Shown one piece after another: positions 23,811 through 31,922 of a DNA stretch of 38,548 nucleotides (position 1 is its first letter; the number at the start of each line of letters is the position of its first letter). The stretch is from Gemmatimonadota bacterium (lineage in GTDB: Bacteria > Gemmatimonadota > Gemmatimonadetes > Gemmatimonadales > Gemmatimonadaceae). The notes under the pieces were generated by a model. The model made no database searches, was not told the origin of the DNA, and saw nothing but the letters and a program-made list of their open reading frames with translations. The stretch spans positions 1 through 38,548 of the forward strand of contig JAQBPY010000439.1 in the NCBI GenBank assembly GCA_028287285.1, in the 5' to 3' direction. Position numbers and translations under genes: made by a program.

Positions 23811-24754
23811 TGAAGTGTCGCCAGCGTGGGGGCCGAGCGCTCGATGATCGCCATGAGACGCGTCGGCTGGGAGTGTGGCGCGACACGTGCGAGCAGCGTC
23901 AACTCCACTTGCTGCGTTTCGACGGTGGTGCGGGCGGTGAGGCGTTGTGCCGTGGCTTGCGCCGCCACTTGTGCGGCCTGGGGCCGCCCGCGGGTGGAGG
24001 CCGTCATGACCTGCGCGACGGACGTGATGCGCCGTCCCGACGAGCGAAGTGCGAGAATCTGCGCGAGGATGACATCGTTCATTCCGGGCAGCACGCGCAG
24101 CACGGGCGCGGGCGCCGTGTTGAGATTCACCGTGCCGTCTCCGCGCACGGTAAGAAATGGACTCACCAGCGTATAGATGTCGGGCGTCATGCCCATGACC
24201 TGCAACAGATCTTCCACCTCGCGGAACTGTCCGTTCTGCGGCAGCGTCAACATGCTCGCCTTGATGTAGTCATCCTTTTCCGCGCCGCTGGCGCGGGGGA
24301 TGTCATCCGCATCGCGCCAATCAACGATCGCCTGTGCGAGGCGGTCTGCCGTGACCGCGTTGTTCAGCACGAAGCCAAAGAATGTGCGAAGCTCCGCCTC
24401 GCTCAGCGTATTCACGTTGAGCTGCGTGCCGAGGTCGCGGGCGCGTACGTCGACGTTCATGCTGTCGACCGGGTAAAGGCCCGAGTACAGCGAATCCACA
24501 TCGAGCCACGGGTCCGACGAACGGAGAATGGGGCTTACCCTGTTGGCCGCGGCGGTGCGGAGGGCATAGTCGAGCTTTGCATACACCACCGCTAGCGCGC
24601 CCGCGGCCGCGGCGCGTGCCTGGCCTCGCTCGGCCGTGGCCACTCCCAGTTGACGGCGCTCCCTGGCCTCGAGACTGAACTCCAGGACGACGGCGGCAAT
24701 GGCGACGACGAGCCAGAGAGCCGTCAGCAGAGCAACTCCGCGGCGATTCCTCAT
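23795..24754 (-). CDS. gspK: Minor pseudopilin GspK
   Basis: The pseudopilin that caps the tip of the pseudopilus. It has 319 residues from ATG 24754, overlapping the gspJ stop as ATGA. The prepilin motif is R-R-G then V-A-L-L-T-A-L-W-L-V-V, with no Glu at position 5, as is usual for GspK. The soluble part contains the inserted helical GspK domain with Q-L-N-V-N-T-L-S-E-A-E-L and V-N-L-N-T-A-P-A-P-V, both helix-hairpin-helix-like. The prepilin peptidase gene needed to process it is not in this window. Confidence 0.93.
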   Translation of the reverse strand: MRNRRGVALLTALWLVVAIAAVVLEFSLEARERRQLGVATAERGQARAAAAGALAVVYAKLDYALRTAAANRVSPILRSSDPWLDVDSLYSGLYPVDSMNVDVRARDLGTQLNVNTLSEAELRTFFGFVLNNAVTADRLAQAIVDWRDADDIPRASGAEKDDYIKASMLTLPQNGQFREVEDLLQVMGMTPDIYTLVSPFLTVRGDGTVNLNTAPAPVLRVLPGMNDVILAQILALRSSGRRITSVAQVMTASTRGRPQAAQVAAQATAQRLTARTTVETQQVELTLLARVAPHSQPTRLMAIIERSAPTLATLQWKQW

Positions 24755-25395
24755 TGCGCGCCACCGAGCATCGGAAAGATGAGGGGCAATTGGAGGATTG
24801 CCGGCAACGTCATGCCATCGATCGGGAACAGTGCGACACGCACCGCCGTGGGGGAAATGGTTGCGGCTTGCGATGCGCTGAACCACTGGTGCGTGCGTGC
24901 GTCGAGGAACTCCACCGTCATGGTGCCGACGGCGGGATCGAGCTGCCTACGCTGCAGCGGTGTCAGGGTGTTCGCCTGGTACTCCATGGTGAGGCCCGTT
25001 TCCGGCGTGCTCTGGTCCGCGTCGATGAACAACCGAATGCGCACGCTTGGCGTCATGGCGGGGTTGGGCGCGGAGGTGGTGAAGGTGATCTCGTCGCCGC
25101 TCGCAACTGCGGCGCTCACCACGGTGCCGGTTGTCGACGTGGACGTCGACGTCCGCGCGGTGGACCCACGCGGCACTCCGCCACGCTGAATGGCCACTGT
25201 TCCCGACGCGATCCACAGTCGCAATGTTTCACGCAGTGCGACCGCACGCTCCATCTGCAGCGTCGATTCCCTGATCACGCGCCGGTGGTCGATGATGGAG
25301 CCAAAGGCAGCCGTGCCCATGGCGGCCATGACTCCAGTGATGACGAGTCCCACGATGAGCTCCATCAACGTCATTCCGCTGCGCGCGCGCATCAT
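24751..25395 (-). CDS. gspJ: Minor pseudopilin GspJ
   Basis: A 214-residue pseudopilin from ATG 25395 (a second ATG follows at once), overlapping the gspI stop as ATGA. The class III signal is R-S-G then M-T-L-M-E-L-I-V-G-L-V-I-T-G-V, with Glu at position 5. The soluble part has beta strands and a Ser/Thr-rich stretch (T-S-T-S-T-S-T-T-G-T). GspJ forms the tip complex with GspI and GspK, whose genes flank it. Confidence 0.9.
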   Translation of the reverse strand: MMRARSGMTLMELIVGLVITGVMAAMGTAAFGSIIDHRRVIRESTLQMERAVALRETLRLWIASGTVAIQRGGVPRGSTARTSTSTSTTGTVVSAAVASGDEITFTTSAPNPAMTPSVRIRLFIDADQSTPETGLTMEYQANTLTPLQRRQLDPAVGTMTVEFLDARTHQWFSASQAATISPTAVRVALFPIDGMTLPAILQLPLIFPMLGGAQ

Positions 25396-25784
25396 CGGCC
25401 TCGCGTTGCGTTGGGAGGGCGGCGATACAGGGCGCTGTGCAGAGCGTAGGCACCTTCCGGCCACGTCACTGTCACCGTCACGTCGTAGACGCCGCCAATC
25501 TCACTCCGGACCGCCGACGTCGTCGTCCACTTGTAGCCGTCGAGTGGCTTGTCGAATTGTCCCTTTGACACGGAGTCCGGAAGGTCGAGCAGCTCGCGGT
25601 CCGTCATGAGCGCGAGGAAATCCAGGCGTTGGGTGGCGAGTGCCTCCACCTCGAGCGCGCGTCGCGCTCGCTCGGCCGTTTTCATCTCGGCGCCTACGGC
25701 CGCCAGCGCGCTCACGGACGTCACGCCGATGATCGCGAGCGCCGCGACCGCCTCGAAGAGCGTGATGCCGCGTCTAGCGCGCAT
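25392..25784 (-). CDS. gspI: Minor pseudopilin GspI
   Basis: A 130-residue pseudopilin. The ATG at 25784 was preferred over a TTG four codons earlier because it gives a short basic leader (M-R-A-R-R-G) before the cleavage site and the hydrophobic helix I-T-L-F-E-A-V-A-A-L-A-I-I-G-V, with Glu at position 5. It overlaps the end of gspH by 11 bp. In the tip complex it contacts GspJ and GspK. The length is typical of the family. Confidence 0.9.
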   Translation of the reverse strand: MRARRGITLFEAVAALAIIGVTSVSALAAVGAEMKTAERARRALEVEALATQRLDFLALMTDRELLDLPDSVSKGQFDKPLDGYKWTTTSAVRSEIGGVYDVTVTVTWPEGAYALHSALYRRPPNATRGR

Positions 25785-26727
25785 CGGCCCTCGCAAGTCC
25801 GCTCCATGGATCCACGGTCACGAGTACCGTGGCGCCCATGCCGCGTACGAGCACGGAGTCGGCGAACACTGCGCCGGTGGGCCGGAAGATGAACTTGAGC
25901 CTTGGCTCCTCCGTCACGAGCGTTTCCGTTGCATCGAGCTGGATGGAGCCCTCGGCGAACTTTCCCGTGCCCGCCACCCCGGTGGTGTCGGCACGGTAGC
26001 GGCCCGTAACGGGATCGATGCGGAGGCTGACCATCGTGTTGCGGTCGATGGCCGTCTTGCGGGCGTCGTGCAGCAAGGTGAGCACGCCAGCGGCGGCTTC
26101 GGGTTGCTTGTCGAGTCCCAGCCGCGCCAGTGCGGGAATCACGAGAGCGGCGGAGAGCGCCATGATGGCGAGGACGATTGCCATCTCGAACAGGGTAAAA
26201 CCGGGCCTGGGTGAACGTCCGTTGTTCCCCGGCGTTGATTGCCCCAGGCGGTGGGACAGTATCTCCCGACAGTCGCTGCGCTCCTGCGGGATGACAGACT
26301 TGGCGCAGGGCTCCTGCGGGATGACAGACTTGGTGCAGGGCTCCTGCAGGATGACAGACTTGGCGCACGGCCTCTGCATGATGACAGCTCGGCAATCACC
26401 ACTGTCATCCCGCAGGAGTGAGCGAAGCGAACGACTGTCGGGACATACCGTCCCTGACACGAACTGCCCCCAGCGGCGGGATAGTATCTCCCGACAGTCG
26501 CTGCGCTCCTGCGGGATGACAGACTTAGTGCAAGGCTCCTGTGGGATGACAGACTTGGTGCAAGGCTGCTCTCGGATGAGAGACTTGGTGCAAGGCTCCC
26601 GCGGGATGACAGACTTGGCGCACGGCCCCTGCAGGATGGCAACCGCACCAAGGGACTCCGGCAGCACGACATCCGTGACGAAAAGCTCCGGCGGGACGAC
26701 AACCCGACAAATGCGCACCACCGTCAT
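25774..26727 (-). CDS. gspH: Pseudopilin GspH with a repeat-derived 175-residue leader
   Basis: The last 142 residues are a normal GspH pseudopilin: cleavage site P-G then F-T-L-F-E-M-A-I-V-L-A-I-M-A-L, followed by a small beta domain. The cleavage-site Gly is coded at 26202-26200. The frame stays open upstream to an ATG at 26727 that overlaps the gspF stop as ATGA, the junction seen throughout this operon. In between lie about ten-residue repeats of the type P-C-T-K-S-V-I-P-Q-E, encoded by the 30-bp DNA array at 26241-26715. No ATG, GTG or TTG occurs between the array and the cleavage site, and the nearest in-frame ATG (26379) is inside the array. Either GspH is made with a very long leader, or it uses an unusual start, or the array has disabled it. 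Confidence 0.82.
   Translation of the reverse strand: MTVVRICRVVVPPELFVTDVVLPESLGAVAILQGPCAKSVIPREPCTKSLIREQPCTKSVIPQEPCTKSVIPQERSDCREILSRRWGQFVSGTVCPDSRSLRSLLRDDSGDCRAVIMQRPCAKSVILQEPCTKSVIPQEPCAKSVIPQERSDCREILSHRLGQSTPGNNGRSPRPGFTLFEMAIVLAIMALSAALVIPALARLGLDKQPEAAAGVLTLLHDARKTAIDRNTMVSLRIDPVTGRYRADTTGVAGTGKFAEGSIQLDATETLVTEEPRLKFIFRPTGAVFADSVLVRGMGATVLVTVDPWSGLARADAR
26241..26715 (-). repeat. 30-bp tandem repeat array with two head segments and one inverted copy
   Basis: Two cassettes 225 bp apart share a 40-bp head (26241-26280 and 26466-26505, with core TATCTCCCGACAGTCGCTGC). Each head is followed by 30-bp units of the type CTCCTGCGGGATGACAGACT plus TGGTGCAGGG. Units begin at 26281, 26311, 26341 and 26371 (partial), then at 26506, 26536, 26566 and 26596, with increasingly degenerate ones at 26626, 26656 and 26686. 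Between the cassettes (about 26403-26446) an inverted copy of the head appears with TGTCATCCCGCAGGAG. The core resembles the dispersed TGTCATCCTGAGCGAAGCGA-type repeats seen in many genomes. Confidence 0.9.
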
Positions 26728-27935
26728 TTGAACGAATTCGCGTTGATGCCGTAAATCGCCTGCAACAGCGACAACGCCACGAACGCCACAATGGCGCCAA
26801 ACACCACGATCATCGCCGGCTCGGCGAGTGTGGCCAGACGCTGCGTGGCACGTTCCGTTCTCTCCTCGAAGATGTCCGCCGACTTGAGGAGAAACACGCG
26901 CAGTTCGCCCGCGTCCTCCCCCACGCCAATCAGCTGCGCGAGCAACGGAGGAAACAGCGTGCTGCCCCCCACCGCTGCGCGCAACGAGCTGCCCTCGCGA
27001 ACCGCAGCCCGGATACGAATCGCATCGTCTCGGCCAAGCGGATCACCAATGGAATCGATGGTGTCGTCGAGTGCCGTAAGAAGCGGCGCACCGCCGCCAA
27101 GCAGCACACCCACGAGGCGAGAAAAACGCGCGGCAAGGGCATACTGTCTGAGCGTGCGAATACCAGGCACCGAGAGCAGGAGCACCGACCACGCGCGTGC
27201 GCCCTCCTTGGTGCTGCGCATCCACGTTCCAGCCAGCACCATGGCCGCCGGAATCATCAGCAACAGCGGCCAGAATCGGTGCAGGATGCCCGAGAGGCCA
27301 ATGAGAATCGACGTCGACGCCGGCAATTTCGCGCCGCTGCCCTCCAGCAGCGTGACGAAGCGCGGCAGGACGAAAAACATCAGCACACTCACGGCCACGG
27401 TGCCCGCGAACGCAAGCAGGAACGGATAGATGGACGCGGACATGACGCGGCCACGCAACTGCTCATCACGATCGAGCTGGTCGGCCAGGCGCGCGAATGC
27501 GCTGTCGATATCACCGCTCCGTTCGCCGGCACGCACGAGGCCCACGTACAGCGGCGCGAACAGCTGAGGGTGCGCAGCCAGCGCCGTGGACAGCGTGTCA
27601 CCACGCTCCACGCGCGCACGCACTTCCTCGAGCGCCACGCGCACCTCTCCGGATGCGACGCCGGACGCCGCGCGGAGTGCCTGCGCCAGCGGCATTCCCA
27701 CCGGCAGCAATGCGGCGAGTGCCCGCGTCACCTCGAGCACCTCACGTCGCCGTCCGAACTTGAAGAAGCCACCGCTGCCACCGCCCCCCGATTCCGCCGC
27801 CGATTCGGAGACGTCGATGACAAGCAGCCCGCGCTCCTCCAGGGTGCGCGACAAGGCACCGCCGCTCACGGCGTTTTCCTTGCCGCGCAGACGCTTGCCC
27901 GCGCGATCGACGGCCTGATAGGCGAAAGTGGGCAC
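26724..27935 (-). CDS. gspF: Type II secretion inner-membrane platform protein GspF
   Basis: A 403-residue polytopic protein with two GspF domains (about 65-190 and 265-395) and three transmembrane regions near 170-195, 220-245 and 372-395. The N-terminus MPTFAYQAVDRAGKRLRG is typical for the family, and a Gly-rich linker (S-G-G-G-G-S-G-G) separates it from the first domain. The start is GTG at 27935, 15 bp after gspG. Motifs V-G-M-P-L-A-Q-A-L and G-E-D-A-G-E-L fit GspF and PilC. Its stop codon overlaps the far ATG of gspH. Confidence 0.95.
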   Translation of the reverse strand: MPTFAYQAVDRAGKRLRGKENAVSGGALSRTLEERGLLVIDVSESAAESGGGGSGGFFKFGRRREVLEVTRALAALLPVGMPLAQALRAASGVASGEVRVALEEVRARVERGDTLSTALAAHPQLFAPLYVGLVRAGERSGDIDSAFARLADQLDRDEQLRGRVMSASIYPFLLAFAGTVAVSVLMFFVLPRFVTLLEGSGAKLPASTSILIGLSGILHRFWPLLLMIPAAMVLAGTWMRSTKEGARAWSVLLLSVPGIRTLRQYALAARFSRLVGVLLGGGAPLLTALDDTIDSIGDPLGRDDAIRIRAAVREGSSLRAAVGGSTLFPPLLAQLIGVGEDAGELRVFLLKSADIFEERTERATQRLATLAEPAMIVVFGAIVAFVALSLLQAIYGINANSFK

Positions 27936-27950
27936 GAAGTGTGTCGCTTC

Positions 27951-28409
27951 CTATTTCCAGCTCGCGATGTCGGCGTCCTCTCCGTCACCCCCCGGCTTGC
28001 CGTCGGCGCCGTAGGAGATCAGGTCATAGCCCTGCAGGTTGTTCGTGCCAGGAAACGAATAGACATACGGCTTTCCCCATGGATCGAGCGGCACGGCCTT
28101 GCGCAGGTACGGCGCGCGCCAGTTCGCCGGTGGATCCACCGTGGGCCGCTCCCACAACGCGTCAAGTCCTTGTTGCGTATTGGGATAGGTACCGTTGTCC
28201 AGACGGTACGCATCGAGCGCGGCTCCCAGCATTTCTATCTGCGATTTGGCGGTGGCCGACTTGGCGGCGCCCACGTGCTGAAAGATATTGGGCGCCACCA
28301 GCGTGGCCAGGATGGCGATCACCACGATCACCACCAGGATCTCGATGAGCGTAAAGCCGGACCGACGCGACGCCAGGCGTCGGGCCTGTTGGGGACGAAG
28401 TCGAATCAT
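27951..28409 (-). CDS. gspG: Major pseudopilin GspG
   Basis: The main subunit of the pseudopilus, 152 residues from ATG 28409. A 17-residue basic leader precedes the cleavage site G then F-T-L-I-E-I-L-V-V-I-V-V-I-A-I-L. Glu is at position 5. The C-terminal part has the family's calcium-binding region, with D-P-W-G-K-P-Y-V-Y and D-L-I-S-Y-G-A-D-G-K-P-G-G-D-G. First gene of the secretion operon, as expected for the most abundant product; the rest of the operon follows with almost no gaps. Confidence 0.97.
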   Translation of the reverse strand: MIRLRPQQARRLASRRSGFTLIEILVVIVVIAILATLVAPNIFQHVGAAKSATAKSQIEMLGAALDAYRLDNGTYPNTQQGLDALWERPTVDPPANWRAPYLRKAVPLDPWGKPYVYSFPGTNNLQGYDLISYGADGKPGGDGEDADIASWK

Positions 28410-28432
28410 GGATGGGAAGCTCGAGAGGTGAG

Positions 28433-28451
28433 ACTACCTATACTAAGTAGT
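28433..28451. promoter_or_regulatory. Inverted repeat upstream of gspG, possible operator
   Basis: ACTAC (28433-28437) and GTAGT (28447-28451) flank the AT-rich centre CTATACTAA in the 216-bp divergent region between gspG and the first DUF305 gene. It lies about 24-42 bp before the gspG start codon. It could be a regulator site or overlap a -10 element (TAGTAT on the minus strand). I see no clear -35. Confidence 0.25.
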
Positions 28452-28625
28452 ACACCCGGGACGGGACATTCGTTTAAAAGACACACAATCTCACCGCAGG
28501 GTTGTACACCGTCCGCAATTCCCTGAGTTCCACGTGCAGCGCCGCTGTCCAAGCCGGCATTTTTTCCGTACCTTGACAGGGTTGATCAGGTATCTCCACC
28601 GCGAGACATCGGGAGTCCGAAACGG

Positions 28626-29234
28626 ATGACAAGAGCAACATGGCGCCTTGGCGCCGCCGCAACGCTGCTGTGCGTCGCGACCGCTGGCCAGGGTGCGCTC
28701 GCGCAGCACAAGGCCGCGGCACCGGCGCGCAGCGAAGCAGACGTCAACTTCATGGCGGGGATGATTCCCCACCACGCACAGGCAGTGCTCATGGCCGGAT
28801 GGGCGGCAAGTCATGGCGCGCGGCCGGACGTGGCGGTGCTCTGCGAGCGCATCGTCGTTGGACAGAAGGATGAAATTGCGCTCATGCAATACTGGCTCAG
28901 GCAGCACGGCGAAACGGTCCCGAGCGCGACCGATACCAGGATGAAGATGAAAGGCATGCCCGACATGCTCATGCCCGGCATGATGTCCGACGAAGAGATG
29001 GCGGCGCTCGACAAGGCGCGTGGCCCGGAGTTCGACCGGCTCTTCATGGAGGGCATGATTCGCCACCACCAGGGTGCCGTCGCGATGGTCGATGAGCTCC
29101 TGGCCTCGAAAAATGCCGCACAGAACGACGTCGTCTACAAGATGGCGTCAGACATCTATGCCGATCAAACCACCGAGATCGACCGCATGCAGAAGATGCT
29201 TGCGAAGGGTCCGGCGGGCAGCCGCGCACCCTGA
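28626..29234 (+). CDS. DUF305-family secreted Met/His-rich protein (copy 1)
   Basis: A 202-residue secreted protein with a signal peptide ending G-A-L-A-Q (about residue 27). DUF305 is a two-half helical domain in which each half begins with M-I-x-H-H. Here these are MIPHH (46-50) and MIRHH (144-148), followed by A-x-A/V. The linker is very Met-rich (M-K-M-K-G-M-P-D-M-L-M-P-G-M-M), suited to soft metals such as Cu(I). Some DUF305 proteins are linked to copper handling, but a role here is inferred from composition. The next gene, 47 bp downstream, is a large LVIVD propeller, and the same pair recurs further on. Confidence 0.88.
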   Translation: MTRATWRLGAAATLLCVATAGQGALAQHKAAAPARSEADVNFMAGMIPHHAQAVLMAGWAASHGARPDVAVLCERIVVGQKDEIALMQYWLRQHGETVPSATDTRMKMKGMPDMLMPGMMSDEEMAALDKARGPEFDRLFMEGMIRHHQGAVAMVDELLASKNAAQNDVVYKMASDIYADQTTEIDRMQKMLAKGPAGSRAP

Positions 29235-29281
29235 TCATTGGTTCGTTGTTCGTTTCAACTCCTACCCCTCCGGTGCAAATA

Positions 29282-31144
29282 GTGAAATCCATCTGGCGCT
29301 CCACGATGTTCGCCGCACTCGCGGCACTGTCGCTCTTCGCGTCGCCCGCGGTGGCGCAGAAGCTCGACATGGGCACGACCCCGCCAAGTCCCGATCCACG
29401 CGTCGGACTTCGCGCCGGCACGATGAAGACGTACGACAAGGACACCACGCGCCGCACGCTCGTGACGAAGGCCGCCGAAGCCTCGTGGAACCTTCGACTG
29501 CTCTCGAATACGCCGCCAAAGGCACCCTTCGTGGGCGTGACCCATTCGGACATCGCCTTCACGGGCAAGTATGCCATCCAGGGCAACTACGACGGTTACC
29601 AGGTGTTCGACATCTCGAATCCCAGGTCGCCGGTGCTGTACGACGAGTACGTGTGCCGCGGCTCGCAGAGCGACGTCTCCGTCTACAAGAAGCTCATCTT
29701 CGTTTCCGGCGAAGCCACGAGCGGCCGTCTCGATTGCGGCATGCAGGGCATCACGGATTCCATCAGCAAGGAGCGCTTCCGGGGCATCCGCATCTTCGAC
29801 GTCACCAACCTCAAGAAGCCCAGGTACATCGCGAGCGTGCAGACGTGCCGCGGGTCGCACACGCACACCGTCGTGGAAGATCCCAACGACAAGGAAAACG
29901 TCTACGTCTACATCTCCGGCTCGGCCGGCGTCCGCCCCGCCGAGGAAGTCGCGGGGTGCTCGGCACTCGATCCCAAGGAAGATCCGAACAGCGAGCTGTT
30001 CAAGATTGAAGTGATCAAGGTGCCGCTCGCCCATCCGGAGCAGGCCAGGGTCGTGACCAAGCCCGGCATCCTTTCCGAGCTCGCCGTCGCGCCGCGCAAC
30101 AGCGTACGCGCTGCGCAGGATTCCACCGATCGCGCGGCACAGGCGGCGGCAGCACTCGCACGTGGCTTGCCTGCACGCGGCGGCCGTGGCGGACGTGGTG
30201 GTCCACAGGTTCCGCGCGGGCCGGTGCAGTGTCATGACATCACCGCCTACCCGGCCATCGGATACGCCGGCGGCGCATGCGGCGGTTATGGACTGCTGCT
30301 CGACATTCGCGACGTCGCCAACCCGAAACGCATAGGCGCAGCGGCCGACTCGAACATGTCCTTCTGGCACTCGGCCACCTTCAACAACGACGGCACCAAG
30401 GTGCTCTTCAGCGACGAATGGGGCGGTGGCTCCGCTCCCCGCTGCCGCTCGACGGATCACTACGAGTGGGGCTCCGACGCGCTCTTCACCATCGCCGATG
30501 GCAAGATGACGTTCCAGAGCTATTACAAGATGCCGGCGGCACAGACGAGCTTCGAGAACTGCGTCGCACACAACGGCTCACTCGTTCCCATTCCGGGCCG
30601 CGACGTAATGGTGCAAGCCTGGTATCAGGGCGGCATTTCCGTGTTCGACTGGACGGATGCGGCGCACCCAAAGGAAATCGCGTTCCACGATCGTGGACCA
30701 ATCGATACGGCCACCGCAGGCGCATCGGCCGGTTCATGGTCCGTCTACTGGTACAACGGCGTAATGGTGAGCTCGGAGATCGGCCGCGGGCTCGACATCT
30801 TCGAGCTGCAGCCGAGTGGCTTCATCTCGAAGAACGAGCTCGATGCCGCCAAGACCGTGCGCTTCGAGTACCTGAACGTGCAGGGCCAGCAGAAGATCGT
30901 ATGGCCGCCCAGCTTTTCGCTGTCGCGGGCGTACCTCGATCAGCTCGAGCGCGACAAGGGGCAGTCTGCAGAAAAGATTGCCAGCGCTCGCGCGGGTCTG
31001 TCCAAGGCAGAGAAGCTGTCTGGAAAGGCCCGCAAGGATGCACTCGCCGCGCTCTCGAAGGAGCTGCATGGCGACGCGCAGGCGGCAACGGATGCCCCCA
31101 GGGCGCACAAGCTCGCATACTCGGTGGGCGATCTGGCCAAGTAG
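29282..31144 (+). CDS. Secreted LVIVD-repeat beta-propeller protein (copy 1)
   Basis: A 620-residue protein from GTG 29282, chosen because it opens M-K-S-I-W-R-S-T-M then a hydrophobic run and a clean signal-peptidase site S-P-A-V-A-Q. An earlier TTG has no support. The body has LVIVD-type propeller blades such as Y-A-I-Q-G-N-Y-D-G-Y-Q-V-F-D-I-S-N-P. Conserved with copy 2 are the motifs GSHTHTVV, QCHDIT, SFWHSATF, SDEWGGGS and CVAHNGSLVPIPGRD, and eight cysteines. A low-complexity insert (R-G-G-R-G-G-R-G-G) lies between blades, and the last 90 residues form a charged helical domain ending S-V-G-D-L-A-K. A stable periplasmic or surface protein with a possible His-lined metal site is the best reading. 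Function unknown. Confidence 0.82.
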   Translation: MKSIWRSTMFAALAALSLFASPAVAQKLDMGTTPPSPDPRVGLRAGTMKTYDKDTTRRTLVTKAAEASWNLRLLSNTPPKAPFVGVTHSDIAFTGKYAIQGNYDGYQVFDISNPRSPVLYDEYVCRGSQSDVSVYKKLIFVSGEATSGRLDCGMQGITDSISKERFRGIRIFDVTNLKKPRYIASVQTCRGSHTHTVVEDPNDKENVYVYISGSAGVRPAEEVAGCSALDPKEDPNSELFKIEVIKVPLAHPEQARVVTKPGILSELAVAPRNSVRAAQDSTDRAAQAAAALARGLPARGGRGGRGGPQVPRGPVQCHDITAYPAIGYAGGACGGYGLLLDIRDVANPKRIGAAADSNMSFWHSATFNNDGTKVLFSDEWGGGSAPRCRSTDHYEWGSDALFTIADGKMTFQSYYKMPAAQTSFENCVAHNGSLVPIPGRDVMVQAWYQGGISVFDWTDAAHPKEIAFHDRGPIDTATAGASAGSWSVYWYNGVMVSSEIGRGLDIFELQPSGFISKNELDAAKTVRFEYLNVQGQQKIVWPPSFSLSRAYLDQLERDKGQSAEKIASARAGLSKAEKLSGKARKDALAALSKELHGDAQAATDAPRAHKLAYSVGDLAK

Positions 31145-31160
31145 CGTGCTCGCAGTCACT

Positions 31161-31196
31161 CACCAAGGGCCCGGGCATACGCCCGGGCCCTTGGTG
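31161..31196 (+). terminator. Strong 16-bp hairpin terminator
   Basis: CACCAAGGGCCCGGGC (31161-31176) pairs perfectly with GCCCGGGCCCTTGGTG (31181-31196) around a 4-nt loop ATAC. It lies 16 bp past the stop of the first LVIVD gene and separates the two DUF305-LVIVD modules into different transcripts. There is no T-tract. Confidence 0.75.
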
Positions 31197-31251
31197 CATC
31201 CGAGTCCAACAACTCGGTGGGATGCTGCGTTGTCATGATGTGAGGACTCGA

Positions 31252-31854
31252 ATGAAGCGATCAATATTCCTGGCAAGCTTCGCGATGGCCGCGCTGGGGC
31301 CGTCCCGTGCGGCCCAAGCGCAGACCGTTGAAAAGCCACGCTATCCATTTGTCGCCGCCGACGTGGAATTCATGCAGGGCATGATCCACCATCACTCGCA
31401 GGCCGTGATCATGAGTGGATGGTGCGGCTCGCATGGAGCAAACGCGTCGCTGCGCATCTTCTGCGGACGCATCGCCACAGCGCAAACGGCTGAAATCGAG
31501 CTGATGCAGAGCTGGCTGAAAGACAGAAATCAGCCGGTGCCGGATCCCAACGCAACACACGACATGCCGGGAATGGCGGGCCACGACATGGCCGCGCCGC
31601 TCATGCCCGGCATGCTGTCGGCCGAGCAGATGAAGCAGCTCGACGCCGCCCGCGGCGCTGACTTCGACCGGCTGTTTCTCACCGGCATGATCCAGCACCA
31701 CACCGGTGCGATCTCGATGGTGGACAAGCTGTTCGGCAGCTACGGCGCCGGTCAGGACGACGTGATCTTCAAGTTCGCCACGGACGTGAACGCCGACCAG
31801 CGTACCGAGATCGACCGCATGCAGCAGATGCTCGATGCCATGCGCGTGCCCTAG
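31252..31854 (+). CDS. DUF305-family secreted Met/His-rich protein (copy 2)
   Basis: A 200-residue secreted protein from ATG 31252, with GAGGA five nt upstream. The signal peptide ends R-A-A-Q-A-Q (about 24). The two DUF305 halves begin MIHHH (44-48) and MIQHH (146-150), and the linker between them is rich in Met and His (M-P-G-M-A-G-H-D-M and P-L-M-P-G-M-L). It carries two cysteines, in the W-C-G-S-H-G and I-F-C-G-R segments, where copy 1 has only the second. It is paralogous to the protein at 28626 and again lies directly upstream of an LVIVD propeller. The presence of two distinct copies suggests non-identical roles or partners. Confidence 0.88.
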   Translation: MKRSIFLASFAMAALGPSRAAQAQTVEKPRYPFVAADVEFMQGMIHHHSQAVIMSGWCGSHGANASLRIFCGRIATAQTAEIELMQSWLKDRNQPVPDPNATHDMPGMAGHDMAAPLMPGMLSAEQMKQLDAARGADFDRLFLTGMIQHHTGAISMVDKLFGSYGAGQDDVIFKFATDVNADQRTEIDRMQQMLDAMRVP

Positions 31855-31856
31855 CC

Positions 31857-31905
31857 TGTCGTCCTGAACAAGCGTGTCGTCTTGAGCGAGCGAAGACCCT
31901 TCCCC
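31857..31905 (+). repeat. Dispersed GTCGTCCTGA-type repeat between the second pair
   Basis: TGTCGTCCTGAAC and TGTCGTCTTGAGCGAGCGAA are imperfect direct copies of a widely dispersed intergenic repeat type (TGTCATCCTGAGCGAAGCGA). They fill most of the 68-bp gap between the second DUF305 gene and its LVIVD partner. Related sequence occurs inside gspH at 26241-26715 and near 3021. Confidence 0.45.
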
Positions 31906-31922
31906 CTTACCTGCCCCTCATC

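Noticed and set aside
26241..26715. CRISPR-like array
   Set aside because: The 30-bp units follow one another without unique spacers, and an inverted copy interrupts them; no cas genes are near.
26139..26731. Long open frames on both strands across the 30-bp array
   Set aside because: The repeat unit lacks stop codons in several frames, so openness alone is not evidence of coding. Only the frame that runs into GspH is kept, and its leader is marked as uncertain.
28573..28600. TTGACA at 28573 upstream of the first DUF305 gene as a -35 element
   Set aside because: No -10-like hexamer lies 16-18 bp downstream, and the position is only about 50 bp from the start codon.
30277..31251. Long plus-strand frame upstream of the second DUF305 start
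   Set aside because: It overlaps the first LVIVD gene in another frame; the DUF305 signal peptide and ribosome-binding site place the start at 31252.
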